DNA of 64,000 nucleotides, from assembly GCA_964488355.1 (NCBI GenBank), contig CAZAUJ010000002.1, positions 62,001 to 126,000 on the forward strand. Direction: 5' to 3'. A program made the position numbers and the translations under genes. Positions 24,948 to 33,040 of this stretch are shown here, piece after piece. The DNA is from Thermoanaerobaculum sp964488355. GTDB taxonomy: Bacteria > Acidobacteriota > Thermoanaerobaculia > Thermoanaerobaculales > Thermoanaerobaculaceae. The notes under the pieces are model-generated. The model worked only from the letters and a program-made list of their open reading frames with translations. It was not told the origin of the DNA and searched no databases. Numbering within the stretch: the first letter of the stretch is position 1; every line of letters begins with the position of its first letter.

Positions 24948-27464
24948 GTGGCCAGGCTGCTGGTGGTGGATGGGCATTCCAACCTTTACCGAGCTTTCTT
25001 TGCTCTCAAGGCCAACCTTACCGCTCCCGACGGCACGCCCACTGGTGCGGTGTACGGCTTTTTGCGCATGTTCCACAAGATGCTGCGGGAGTTGGAGCCC
25101 AGCCACGTGGCTGTGGCGTTCGACGTCTCGCGCGAAACCTTCCGTAGCCGCCTGCTGGAGTCCTACAAAGCCCACCGCCAGCCCATGCCCGAAGACCTGC
25201 GTCGGCAGGTACCGCTGGTGCAGCGCGCTTTAGAGCTTGCAGGTGTGAAGCTGCTGCTTTTCCCCGATGTGGAAGCGGACGACATGCTGGCCAGCCTGGC
25301 GGAGGCGGCTGCGGCCGAGGGCATGGAGGTGGTGATTGCCACCGTGGACAAGGATCTGATGCAGCTGGTGCGTGATCCGCACATCAAGCTGTGGCACACC
25401 CGTTTGGAACGGCTGCTGGACGAAGCTGGCGTGGCCGAGGTGTTTGGCGTGCCCCCAACGCAGGTGGTGGAGGTGCTCGCCTTAGAAGGGGACAGCTCGG
25501 ACAATGTCCCCGGCTGCCCCGGAATCGGCGAGAAGACGGCGCGGGAGCTCATCCGCCGCTTTGGCTCGGTGGAGCGCCTTTACCAGCACTTGCCGCAGGT
25601 GAGCCCCCCACGGCTGCAGCAAGCTTTGGCCAACAACCGGGAGCAGGTGGAGCTTTCCCTCACGCTGGTGACCGTCCGCCGCGACTTGCCCCTGCCTTTT
25701 TCCTTGCATGAGCTGGTGCGCAAACCGCCGCAAGCGGATACGCTACGAGCCTTTTACCGCCAGTTGGGCTTCGCCAGCCTGCTTTCCGAGCTGCCGGCGG
25801 AAGAGCCAGCGGCCGTGGCCCAAGGGCTGGCGGAGGTTTCCTGGCCGGTGCTGTCCCAGGCCGTTCCACAAGCGCCGGTGCTGGCCTTAGCGCTGGCCGG
25901 GGACGAGGTGGTGGTGGCGGGCAGTGGGGTGGGGTGGGCGCGGCTACCCTTAGGGGAGGCGCCGTCCCGGTTGGGTGACGCCTTTTCCCGCTGCTGGAGT
26001 TACGACGCCAAGGAGCTGTGGGCGCGCTTGCGCGATGCAGGGGCTGAGCCTGAGGTCCTCTGCCAGGATGCCCTGCTGGCCGGTTACGTGTTGGCCCCGG
26101 GGAATAACCTGGAGCTTTCGGTCTTGTGCCAGCGTTACGGCCTGCCCTCCCCGGCCCTCGCCACCCCCCAGGGACAGGTGGAGGCCCTCGTGGCCCTCGC
26201 CCCGGCCTTATCCGCGGCCATGGAGCGGGAGGAGGTGGAGCCGGTCTACCGCACCATTGAGCTGCCCCTGGTCCCGGTGCTGGAAGACATGGAGCGGGCC
26301 GGGGTGAAGCTGGATGTGGCCTTTCTCAAGGAGCTCTCCCAGCGGGTGCAGGAGCTCCTGCTGGCGAAGGAGGAGGAAATTTTTCGCGAAGCCGGCGGTC
26401 GGTTCAACATCAATTCCCCTAAGCAGCTGACCGAGGTGCTTTACCAGTGGAAAGGCATGCCGGTGCTGCGTCGGACGAGCAAGACCCGCGCCCCGTCCAC
26501 CGACGCCGAGGTGTTAGAGGAACTGGCCTTGCAGGGCTTCTTGCTTCCGCGTCTGATCATGGAGTACCGGGAGCTGGCCAAGCTGAAGTCCACCTATCTG
26601 GACGCCCTGCCCAGCCAGGTGCGCGAGGACGGGCGGATCCACACCCGCTTTAACCAGGCGGTGACCGCTACCGGCCGCCTTTCCTCCTCCGAGCCCAATC
26701 TGCAGAACATCCCCATCCGCTCCGAGCTCGGGCGAGAGGTGCGCCGCGCGTTCGTCGCGGAGGAGGGGCACCTGTTAGTGGTGGCCGACTACTCGCAAAT
26801 CGAGCTACGGGTGCTGGCCCATCTTTCCCAGGACCCGGCCCTGCTGGAGGCTTTTGCCCGTGGGGAAGACATTCACCGCGCCACCGCCGCTCTGGTTTTT
26901 GGCGCCCGTGCGGATCACGTGACGGCTCAGATGCGGCGCGCGGCCAAAACCATCAACTTCGGCTTGATTTACGGCATGGGGGCCTACGCCTTGAGCCGGG
27001 AGTTGGGCGTAAGCCAAAAGGAGGCCCAAACCTTCATCGACGCCTACTTCGCTCGCCTGCCGCGCGTGCGGGCCTACCTGGAAGGGGTGAAGGAAGAGGC
27101 TCGGCGCACGGGAAAGGTTCGCACCCTCTTTGGGCGGGTGCGTCCCATTGTGGGGTTGGACTCGCCCAACGCCAACGTGCGGGGGAACGCCGAGCGCATG
27201 GCCATCAACGCCCCGGTGCAGGGAACCGCCGCTGACCTTATCAAGCTGGCCATGATTGCCATCTTTCAACAGCTGCGGCGCCAAGCCCTTCCCGCCCGGT
27301 TGTTGCTGCAAGTGCACGACGAGCTGGTGCTGGAAGCGGAAGAAGGGGCCGCTCAGAAGGTGGCTTCTCTGGTGCGGCAGACCATGGAAACGGTGGCGGA
27401 GCTTTCCGTCCCCTTGCAGGTGGATGTGGAAGTAGGGCGGTGTTGGGCAGAGGCAAAGGGGTAA
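24948..27464 (+). CDS. polA: DNA polymerase I
   Basis: An 838-residue PolA, close in length to Taq polymerase. Residues 1 to about 290 are the 5' nuclease (LLVVDGHSNLYRAFFAL, VDKDLMQLV, ALEGDSSDNVPGCPGIGEKTA). The middle region is short and lacks the Asp/Glu metal residues of a 3'-5' proofreading site. The polymerase domain carries motif A DYSQIELRVLAHLS, motif B RRAAKTINFGLIYG and motif C QVHDELVLEA. The GTG at 24948 matches the family N-terminus and has TATCGT six bases upstream. An in-frame ATG at 24867 with an AGGAG site would add 27 residues. The 172-bp spacer before it contains nothing else recognised. Confidence 0.93.
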   Translation: MARLLVVDGHSNLYRAFFALKANLTAPDGTPTGAVYGFLRMFHKMLRELEPSHVAVAFDVSRETFRSRLLESYKAHRQPMPEDLRRQVPLVQRALELAGVKLLLFPDVEADDMLASLAEAAAAEGMEVVIATVDKDLMQLVRDPHIKLWHTRLERLLDEAGVAEVFGVPPTQVVEVLALEGDSSDNVPGCPGIGEKTARELIRRFGSVERLYQHLPQVSPPRLQQALANNREQVELSLTLVTVRRDLPLPFSLHELVRKPPQADTLRAFYRQLGFASLLSELPAEEPAAVAQGLAEVSWPVLSQAVPQAPVLALALAGDEVVVAGSGVGWARLPLGEAPSRLGDAFSRCWSYDAKELWARLRDAGAEPEVLCQDALLAGYVLAPGNNLELSVLCQRYGLPSPALATPQGQVEALVALAPALSAAMEREEVEPVYRTIELPLVPVLEDMERAGVKLDVAFLKELSQRVQELLLAKEEEIFREAGGRFNINSPKQLTEVLYQWKGMPVLRRTSKTRAPSTDAEVLEELALQGFLLPRLIMEYRELAKLKSTYLDALPSQVREDGRIHTRFNQAVTATGRLSSSEPNLQNIPIRSELGREVRRAFVAEEGHLLVVADYSQIELRVLAHLSQDPALLEAFARGEDIHRATAALVFGARADHVTAQMRRAAKTINFGLIYGMGAYALSRELGVSQKEAQTFIDAYFARLPRVRAYLEGVKEEARRTGKVRTLFGRVRPIVGLDSPNANVRGNAERMAINAPVQGTAADLIKLAMIAIFQQLRRQALPARLLLQVHDELVLEAEEGAAQKVASLVRQTMETVAELSVPLQVDVEVGRCWAEAKG

Positions 27465-27473
27465 GATAGGCCT

Positions 27474-28349
27474 ATGCGTGCCGCCGTGCTGATTTCCCTG
27501 CTGCTTTTGGCTGTTCAGGCACCCAGGGGACAAAAGCCGTGGGAACGAAAGGTTCAGCTTCCCGTCCCGGTGCCCATGGCGCTGCCCGATGTGCAACCCA
27601 CCAATCCCTTCTTCCGACCTCTGCGGGCCTTGCCCCAGCCCAAGCAAACCCCTCTGCGGGAGGATTTTCCCGTCACCGTGCCGGTGAGCTTTGCCGTGTA
27701 CCTCAGCCGGTGGGGAGAGTGCCTGCGTGCCCAGCCCCTCACAAACCCGCTGCCGGGCGTGCTGGAGCCGGTGCGGCAAGCCCTGAGCGAAACGTCCTTC
27801 ACCCCCGCTAAGGCCTTCGGTCAGCCCACCCCTCTGTGGCTGGACGTGGGCCTGGAGCTGCGTGGGGAGGTAAAGGAAGGCCGACTGGGCCAGCTCCAGG
27901 TGGTCGCCCCCAACGCGGCGGAGACCCCACAGCTGGAGCACCTTCCCCTTCCGCCTCCGGACCTGCGGGACAAACAGCTGCCCGCCACCCCCCTGGACCG
28001 GCTTTCCGCGTGGCCAGTACCCAAGCGCTTTGCCGCCAAGGTGCCCGGCCGGGAGCTTCGCCAGGCCCTCAAGCTCCTGGCTGAGGTGGGAGCGGACGGC
28101 AAGGTGAAGCGGGTGGTGTTCCTCCTCTGCCCGGAAGGGCTGCGTTCCTGGGTGCTGGCCTCCGCCGCCAGTTGGCTCTTTAGCCCCCCTCAAGGGGAAG
28201 CGGGGCCCGAGAGTGCCTGGGTCCTGCTCACCGGCACGCTGGAGGTGCGCATGGGCACCCTCAGAGCCGAGGGCTTGCGGATTGGTCGGACGAGCTCGTA
28301 CCCCCCGGGCTCGGCAGGATCCGCCGCCGCTCGCCCAGCCGGCGTGTGA
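27474..28349 (+). CDS. Exported protein of unknown function
   Basis: A 291-residue protein I do not recognise. It begins with a signal peptide (MRAAVLISLLLLAVQA), followed by a proline-rich stretch (PVPVPMALPDVQPTNPFFRP) and a mixed alpha/beta region ending in a Ser/Ala/Pro-rich tail. No lipobox or transmembrane helix is seen after the signal. A C-terminal half reading LAEVGADGKVKRVVFLL recalls TonB-C-like or energy-coupling folds only faintly. The start has TAAGAT six bases upstream that overlaps the polA stop, and no ribosome site. Its last 89 bp overlap the converging selB. Confidence 0.65.
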   Translation: MRAAVLISLLLLAVQAPRGQKPWERKVQLPVPVPMALPDVQPTNPFFRPLRALPQPKQTPLREDFPVTVPVSFAVYLSRWGECLRAQPLTNPLPGVLEPVRQALSETSFTPAKAFGQPTPLWLDVGLELRGEVKEGRLGQLQVVAPNAAETPQLEHLPLPPPDLRDKQLPATPLDRLSAWPVPKRFAAKVPGRELRQALKLLAEVGADGKVKRVVFLLCPEGLRSWVLASAASWLFSPPQGEAGPESAWVLLTGTLEVRMGTLRAEGLRIGRTSSYPPGSAGSAAARPAGV

Positions 28350-30183
28350 CCCGCTGGGAATCCAGCCATTCCAGAATGGGAATGGCCAGCTTGCGCGTGA
28401 GGCCAAAGCGCTCCTTGAACTCGCCCACGGAAAAGCTTTCCTGGCCCCAGCTGCGCAGGGAGGCAACCAGCTGATCCAAGAGCTGACGGTGGAGCCACCA
28501 TTTCCCCCCCACCCGCACCAGGCGGCCGCGCCGTAGCAGAACGGCTAGCAACGCCTCCACCCGCTTGGGATGGGCTTGGAGTACCCGGGCCGCCTCCTGG
28601 GGGGAGGGTGCTGCCCAGCCGGCCCGCTGGTACACCTCTTCCAGCTCCCGGGCCAAGGGATCTTCCAGTGGCTCCTCGCCAGCAGCCACCAGTCGGCCTC
28701 CTTCTTCCCGCGCCGCACCAGTAAGCTTCAGCTGACCGAGGTAGAAGCTGCGCAGGGCGGGTGTGGCTTCCACCCCGAGCCTGCCAAGCAATTCCAGGCT
28801 GCTCAAGCCTATTGGCCCCGCCTGTTGCAGCAGCTTTTTGGCTTGCTCCAGCGCCAGGGTAACCTGTTGGCGGGTAAGCACATGCACCTCTCGGTGTGAC
28901 ACGAGCTCCACTTTTTGCTGCGCGGACAGCTGACCCAGGGTTGCTTCCAGCCCCCGAGGGCGAAGCCCGAGGCGGGCAGCCAGCTGGGAGAGCGTCAAGC
29001 CCGCCGGGCCGGCCTCTTCCAGCCAGAAGAGCAGCGCCTGGGCCAGCTGCTCCGCAGGGTTTGGCCAGCCTGCCAAGCGGGGAGCCTTCCGACGCGGCAG
29101 CCGCGGGGGATGCGCATCCACCACCGGCCCCCCGGCCAGGGTCATGGGCGGGCTGGTTTGGCGCAGGACCACCCGGTCCCCTGGGGCAGCAAAAAGAGGC
29201 TGGGCCAAGCGCAGCATGGCTCGAACGCGCCCTCCCGGGGCGGCGGGTTCGGGGTAAAGGCGCTCAATGCGGCAGAGGACCCGGGCTGCCAACAGGGATA
29301 GCCAGAGGCTTTGGCCCTCCTCAAGCCCCCGTGCATCGGGCAGCACGGAAAGCTCCACTAGGAGCCGCTGGCTGGGCTGCCAAGGTCCCTCCTCCAGCAG
29401 CTGCGCACCGCGAGGTATCTCCTCCACTTTGGCGCCGGCCAGGGCCAGGGCCACCCGCTCCCCGGCCACGGCTTCGGTGCGCTCCCGGCCATGCACCTGC
29501 AGAGAGCGCACGCGCAAGGTTTTGCCTGGCGGATAGGCCCAAAGGAGCTGGCCCACCCGCACCTGGCCCCAGCGAGCGGTGCCGGTGACTACCGTCCCGG
29601 TTCCGGGCAAGCTAAAAACTCGGTCAGCCGCCAGCCGGAAGGGCCGGTGGGGTTGGGTCGGCCGCTGGAGGGCACGCGCGTGCTGCCAAATGGCCTGCCG
29701 CAGGGCCTCAATGCCTTCGCCAGTCACGGCCGAGCAGGGAATAATTGGCGCCCCGGCCAGGGGGCCCGAGCGCAGGAAACTTTCCAGCTCCTGGCGCCGT
29801 CGCTGGAGCATCTCCGGCGTGACCTTGTCCCCTTTGGTAAGGGCAACGAGGCCACCGCGGATACCCAAGAGCTGCAAGATAGCCAGGTGCTCTCGCGTCT
29901 GAGGCATGATGCCCTCATCGGCCGCTACCACCAGCAGGGCATAGTCCACCGCACCCGCTCCTGCCAGCATGGTGTGCACCAGGCGCTCGTGTCCGGGCAC
30001 GTCCACGAAGGAAACCTCCACCTCGCCCTGGGGATCGAAAAGCGGGGCAAAGCCCAAAACCAAGGTAATGCCCCGCTCCTGCTCCTCTTTCAACCGATCG
30101 CACCAGACGCCGGTGAGGGCAGCCACCAACGAGGTTTTCCCGTGGTCAATGTGCCCGGCGGTGGCATAAACCACAGCGCGCAT
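28261..30183 (-). CDS. selB: Selenocysteine-specific elongation factor SelB
   Basis: A 640-residue GTPase. The G domain shows TAGHIDHGKTSLVAALTG, the SelB-type switch region DRLKEEQERGITLVLGFA, DVPGHERLVHTMLAG and the TKGD guanine motif. The C-terminal third has the winged-helix repeats that bind the SECIS hairpin. SelB delivers Sec-tRNA to recoded UGA codons, so this organism likely encodes selA, selC and selD elsewhere. The ATG at 30183 has TACATT six bases upstream and TTGCTG 17 bases before that, with no ribosome site. The 3' end overlaps the converging gene by 89 bp. Confidence 0.93.
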   Translation of the reverse strand: MRAVVYATAGHIDHGKTSLVAALTGVWCDRLKEEQERGITLVLGFAPLFDPQGEVEVSFVDVPGHERLVHTMLAGAGAVDYALLVVAADEGIMPQTREHLAILQLLGIRGGLVALTKGDKVTPEMLQRRRQELESFLRSGPLAGAPIIPCSAVTGEGIEALRQAIWQHARALQRPTQPHRPFRLAADRVFSLPGTGTVVTGTARWGQVRVGQLLWAYPPGKTLRVRSLQVHGRERTEAVAGERVALALAGAKVEEIPRGAQLLEEGPWQPSQRLLVELSVLPDARGLEEGQSLWLSLLAARVLCRIERLYPEPAAPGGRVRAMLRLAQPLFAAPGDRVVLRQTSPPMTLAGGPVVDAHPPRLPRRKAPRLAGWPNPAEQLAQALLFWLEEAGPAGLTLSQLAARLGLRPRGLEATLGQLSAQQKVELVSHREVHVLTRQQVTLALEQAKKLLQQAGPIGLSSLELLGRLGVEATPALRSFYLGQLKLTGAAREEGGRLVAAGEEPLEDPLARELEEVYQRAGWAAPSPQEAARVLQAHPKRVEALLAVLLRRGRLVRVGGKWWLHRQLLDQLVASLRSWGQESFSVGEFKERFGLTRKLAIPILEWLDSQRVTRRLGERRRILPSPGGTSSSDQSASPRL

Positions 30184-30262
30184 GAGGCCAATGTAATAGG
30201 CCTTGACCCGGACAGCAACGCGCTCCCCGGCAAAGCTGTCCAAGGTTTCTTATACTGCGGCC
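30184..30262. promoter_or_regulatory. Divergent promoter region between selB and the CYTH gene
   Basis: Minus strand: TTGCTG (30218-30213), 17-base spacer, TACATT (30195-30190), six bases, selB ATG. Plus strand: TATACT (30251-30256), six bases, GTG of the CYTH gene; no convincing -35 is seen for this one. Both genes lack Shine-Dalgarno sequences, so both appear leaderless. Confidence 0.5.
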
Positions 30263-30829
30263 GTGGACCGGGAGGAAGAGCTGAAGTTTGCCGTGCCCTC
30301 GTGCGCTTGGGCCCGGCAGCGCCTTTTGGCTTGTGGTGCCCGTCTCCAGCAGGAAGCTGCGCTGGAGGAAAACTGGGTGTTGGACGACGCGCGCGGCAGC
30401 CTGCGGGAAAAAGGAATGGTGCTGCGCCTGCGGCAATGGGCTGGTACGTGCACGTTGACCTTCAAGGGTCCGGCCCAGCTTTTTGGCACGGTCAAAAGCC
30501 GGCAGGAACTCGAGCTCCCTGTGGGGGATGTGGAGCGCGCGCTGGCGCTTTTTTCCGCCTTGGGTTTTAGCGTGCGCTTTCGCTACCAAAAGGTGCGGGA
30601 GACCTATAGCTTCCAGGGCGTGGTGGCAGCGCTCGACCACACACCCATGGGCGATTTTCTCGAGCTGGAGGGACCGGCGGCGCGCCTGCCGGAACTGGCG
30701 CGTCAGTTGGGATTGGCACCTGGGGCGGCGCTGACCGCCAGCTACTTGGAGCTTTGGCGCCGCTTTTGCGCTGAACAGGGTGGCTTGCCGGAAGCCATGC
30801 TGCTGGCGGAGGAGCCCGCCTCGCCTTGA
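30263..30829 (+). CDS. CYTH-domain protein (class IV adenylate cyclase / triphosphatase family)
   Basis: A 188-residue protein with the defining EEELK (ExExK) motif at residues 4-8, followed by the tunnel-fold charged residues MVLRLRQW, LTFKGP, SRQELEL and RFRYQKVRETY. CYTH proteins bind triphosphates with Mg and act as adenylate cyclases, thiamine triphosphatases or inorganic triphosphatases; the sequence does not settle which. The GTG at 30263 places the motif at the N-terminus, as is usual. The stop overlaps or abuts the nucleotidyltransferase reading frame. Confidence 0.8.
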   Translation: MDREEELKFAVPSCAWARQRLLACGARLQQEAALEENWVLDDARGSLREKGMVLRLRQWAGTCTLTFKGPAQLFGTVKSRQELELPVGDVERALALFSALGFSVRFRYQKVRETYSFQGVVAALDHTPMGDFLELEGPAARLPELARQLGLAPGAALTASYLELWRRFCAEQGGLPEAMLLAEEPASP

Positions 30830-30846
30830 AGGAGGGAAGAGCGTTG

Positions 30847-31782
30847 GTGGGGATGCTGTTGGCTGCGGGGCGGGGTGAGCGCATGGAGCCCTTGTCCTCC
30901 CTCATTCCCAAACCGGCGCTGCCCTTGCTGGGCGAGCCGCTGCTGGCTTCCTCCCTGCGGGCGCTGTGGCAGGCGGGCTGCCACAAGGTGGTGGTGAACC
31001 TCCATCGCCATCCCGAGCAGGTGGCGGCCGCGGTGCGGCAGGTTTGTCCGGAGCGAGGCGTGCTGTTTTCCTGGGAACCCAAGCTTTTGGGGCCAGCGGG
31101 CGGTTTACGCGCGGCGCAGCCGCTTTTGGGTGACGGTCCCGTTCTGGTGGCCAATGCGGATGTTTGGAGCCAGTTGGATGTGCGGCCGCTGCTGGAAGCC
31201 GCCAGTGACGAAGGGGCGGTCCTCGGTTTGGTACCACACCCGGACCGGCAGCGTTGGGGGGCGGTCCACGTGGATTCGCGGGGGCGGGTGGTGGGCATAA
31301 GCAAGCCGGGTGAAAATCTCCAGCGGCCTGGCTACCTTTTTACCGGTTTTCAGCTTTTGGGTGCCAAAGCTCTGGCGCGTTTGCCCGACCCTCCCGCTCC
31401 CATGAGCGCGCTGTGGCATCCCCTCATGGATCAGGGCCGGCTGAAAGGGGTGCTGCTTATGGGTACTTTTGCCGAGGCTTCTGACCCGGAGGCCTTTCGC
31501 CAGCTTGCCCTCTCCTTGCTCCCACAAACCAAGGGGGGGGCCATTCCCCTCGGGCAGGAAAGCTCCTTTGTCCACCCGCTGGCCTGGGTGCACCCTCGTG
31601 CCCAGCTGGCGAGGTCGGTGGTGAGCGTGGGGGCAGAGGTGGCGGAGGGGGCGAAGGTGGTCGCGTCCGTCCTGTTACCTGGAGCAAAGGTGGAAGCGGG
31701 CTGCCAGCTGCGCGGCTGTGTGGTGGCGGCGGCTGTAGGCCGAGGCACGGTGGCGGAGGGTCAGGTGTTGGTTAGCCCATAG
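30847..31782 (+). CDS. Sugar-1-phosphate nucleotidyltransferase family protein
   Basis: A roughly 311-residue protein. The N-terminal Rossmann-like domain has LLAAGRGERMEPLSSLIPKPALPLLGEPLL, the nucleotide and sugar-phosphate binding signature, and VANADVW for the metal Asp. The C-terminal third shows hexapeptide-like repeats of a left-handed beta helix (VHPLAWVHPRAQLARSVVSV, AEVAEGAKV). It resembles mannose-1-phosphate guanylyl- or N-acetylglucosamine-1-phosphate uridylyl-transferases. AGGAGGG (30830-30836) fits a start at GTG 30847 or TTG 30844; ATG 30853 is also possible. The substrate is unknown. Confidence 0.8.
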   Translation: MGMLLAAGRGERMEPLSSLIPKPALPLLGEPLLASSLRALWQAGCHKVVVNLHRHPEQVAAAVRQVCPERGVLFSWEPKLLGPAGGLRAAQPLLGDGPVLVANADVWSQLDVRPLLEAASDEGAVLGLVPHPDRQRWGAVHVDSRGRVVGISKPGENLQRPGYLFTGFQLLGAKALARLPDPPAPMSALWHPLMDQGRLKGVLLMGTFAEASDPEAFRQLALSLLPQTKGGAIPLGQESSFVHPLAWVHPRAQLARSVVSVGAEVAEGAKVVASVLLPGAKVEAGCQLRGCVVAAAVGRGTVAEGQVLVSP

Positions 31783-31813
31783 CGGCGGGCACTCCAGCCT
31801 TCTCAATGGTGAG

Positions 31814-32395
31814 TTACATGGGCCACGGGTGCCAGCCTCGTGCCGGGTTCCAACGCCATAGCCGGAGGGAACCCATGGGCGCCAGGCGCAACGCAGCCAC
31901 TTCTTCCTGGGTCGACAGCACGATGGTGCCCGGGCTTGCCCCCAAGGTGGGGGAAAAACTCAGAATCCCCCACCGGCCTACCGACAACCCGCTTGCAGGA
32001 AGCGGCCCGCTGCCACCAGGTGCCGGGAGGTGTCGGCCGGAGGGTAGCCCCAGCCGCACTGCGGAAGAAAAATGGCGCAGGTGAACCGGACCGGCCAGCA
32101 CCGGATCCCGGCCGGCCAGGACGTCCCGCCGGGAGACCCCGTTGCCGTTCCCGTCCGCCACGACCACGTAAAAGACCCCTTGCTGGTCCAGGTCGAACAG
32201 CAGGCCCACCGGAGCCAGGCGCTTCGCGGCCACCTCCTGGCATCTTTGGGCATCGGTGTAAAGCCGAAGGGCAGCTCGAGTCAAGGCAGCACGCCGCCAG
32301 GCTCGCTGGGCTGGCGGAGCAGCCAAGGCCACCATCAAGCCAAGCAGTGCCATCACCACCAGCAGTTCGAGGAGTGAAAAACCCCTGTCTTTCAT
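31814..32395 (-). CDS. Type IV pilin-like / type II secretion pseudopilin (GspH/FimT-like)
   Basis: A 193-residue protein with a class III signal: MKDRG followed by FSLLELLVVMALLGLMVALAAP, giving a prepilin peptidase cleavage before Phe6 and the conserved Glu at mature position 5. The remainder is a beta-rich pilin-type globular domain. Such minor pseudopilins prime assembly of type IV pili or type II secretion pili in the envelope. A GGGAGG site lies before the ATG. No other pilus gene is adjacent except the ComEA-like gene 75 bp upstream on the same strand. Confidence 0.85.
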   Translation of the reverse strand: MKDRGFSLLELLVVMALLGLMVALAAPPAQRAWRRAALTRAALRLYTDAQRCQEVAAKRLAPVGLLFDLDQQGVFYVVVADGNGNGVSRRDVLAGRDPVLAGPVHLRHFSSAVRLGLPSGRHLPAPGGSGPLPASGLSVGRWGILSFSPTLGASPGTIVLSTQEEVAALRLAPMGSLRLWRWNPARGWHPWPM

Positions 32396-32470
32396 GCGTG
32401 CCTCCCGGAAGAGTTGGGGGCGGAAAGCCCGCCCCCGTTTCCCGTCCACGCCACGTCTTTTGTTTTCTTC

Positions 32471-32818
32471 TTATTGGCCAACCCCCTTGGCCGCCGCTTT
32501 GCCTGAGCGGCGGCTGGGAGCTTTTACCTTCTCCTTCAGCGTTGTGGACCCAGTGGTGGCCACGTAGGGCTTCAGCAGGGCAAAGCTTTTCTCGCCGATG
32601 CCCTTCACCCGCATGAGCTCCTCCGGGCTTTTGAAGGGGCCGTTCTTTTCCCGAAACTCCACCACCCGCTGGGCAAGAGCCGCGCCCACTCGAGGCAGAA
32701 GCTGCAGTTCCTGCACGCTCGCCGTGTTGACGTTAACCGTTCCTACCTTTTCCCCCTCGGCCAGAACCGGTACGGCCAGTCCTGCCAACAACGCTAAGCT
32801 CACCAACGTTCTGCGCAT
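32471..32818 (-). CDS. ComEA-like helix-hairpin-helix DNA-binding protein
   Basis: A 115-residue protein with a signal peptide (MRRTLVSLALLAGLAVPVLA) and the ComEA helix-hairpin-helix region VNVNTASVQELQLLPRVGAALAQRVVEFR, then a second hairpin (LMRVKGIGEKSFALLKPYV) and a lysine-rich tail. Periplasmic ComEA proteins bind incoming DNA during transformation. A strong AGGAGGG site precedes the ATG. The adjacent pseudopilin supports a role in DNA uptake, although no comEC or pilus motor gene is in the window. Confidence 0.85.
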   Translation of the reverse strand: MRRTLVSLALLAGLAVPVLAEGEKVGTVNVNTASVQELQLLPRVGAALAQRVVEFREKNGPFKSPEELMRVKGIGEKSFALLKPYVATTGSTTLKEKVKAPSRRSGKAAAKGVGQ

Positions 32819-33040
32819 TGTGTTCCCTCCTTTCTTTCTGAACTGTTTGGGTTGCCACTTCGAGGCGCTGCGTCTTTAAGGTCCGCGGGCTCTCATTGCT
32901 CACCTCCCGCCGACGGTGACTGAAAGACGCGTGCCAGGGCGCGGTCGAGCTGTCATCGTTCATTTTTTCTTGCACTTACACAACGAACAGAGGCAAGGCC
33001 GGTGGTGGCGGTGTTAAGCTTTTTTGCCGAAGGAGGGGAG

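Noticed and set aside
26805..28466. A 553-codon minus-strand frame opposite polA and the 27474 gene
   Set aside because: Low-complexity composition, and it runs through the polymerase active-site region in antisense.
32733..32975. An 80-codon minus-strand frame upstream of and overlapping the ComEA-like gene
   Set aside because: Overlaps the start of a gene with a signal peptide and strong ribosome site; the composition is charged and low-complexity with no family features.
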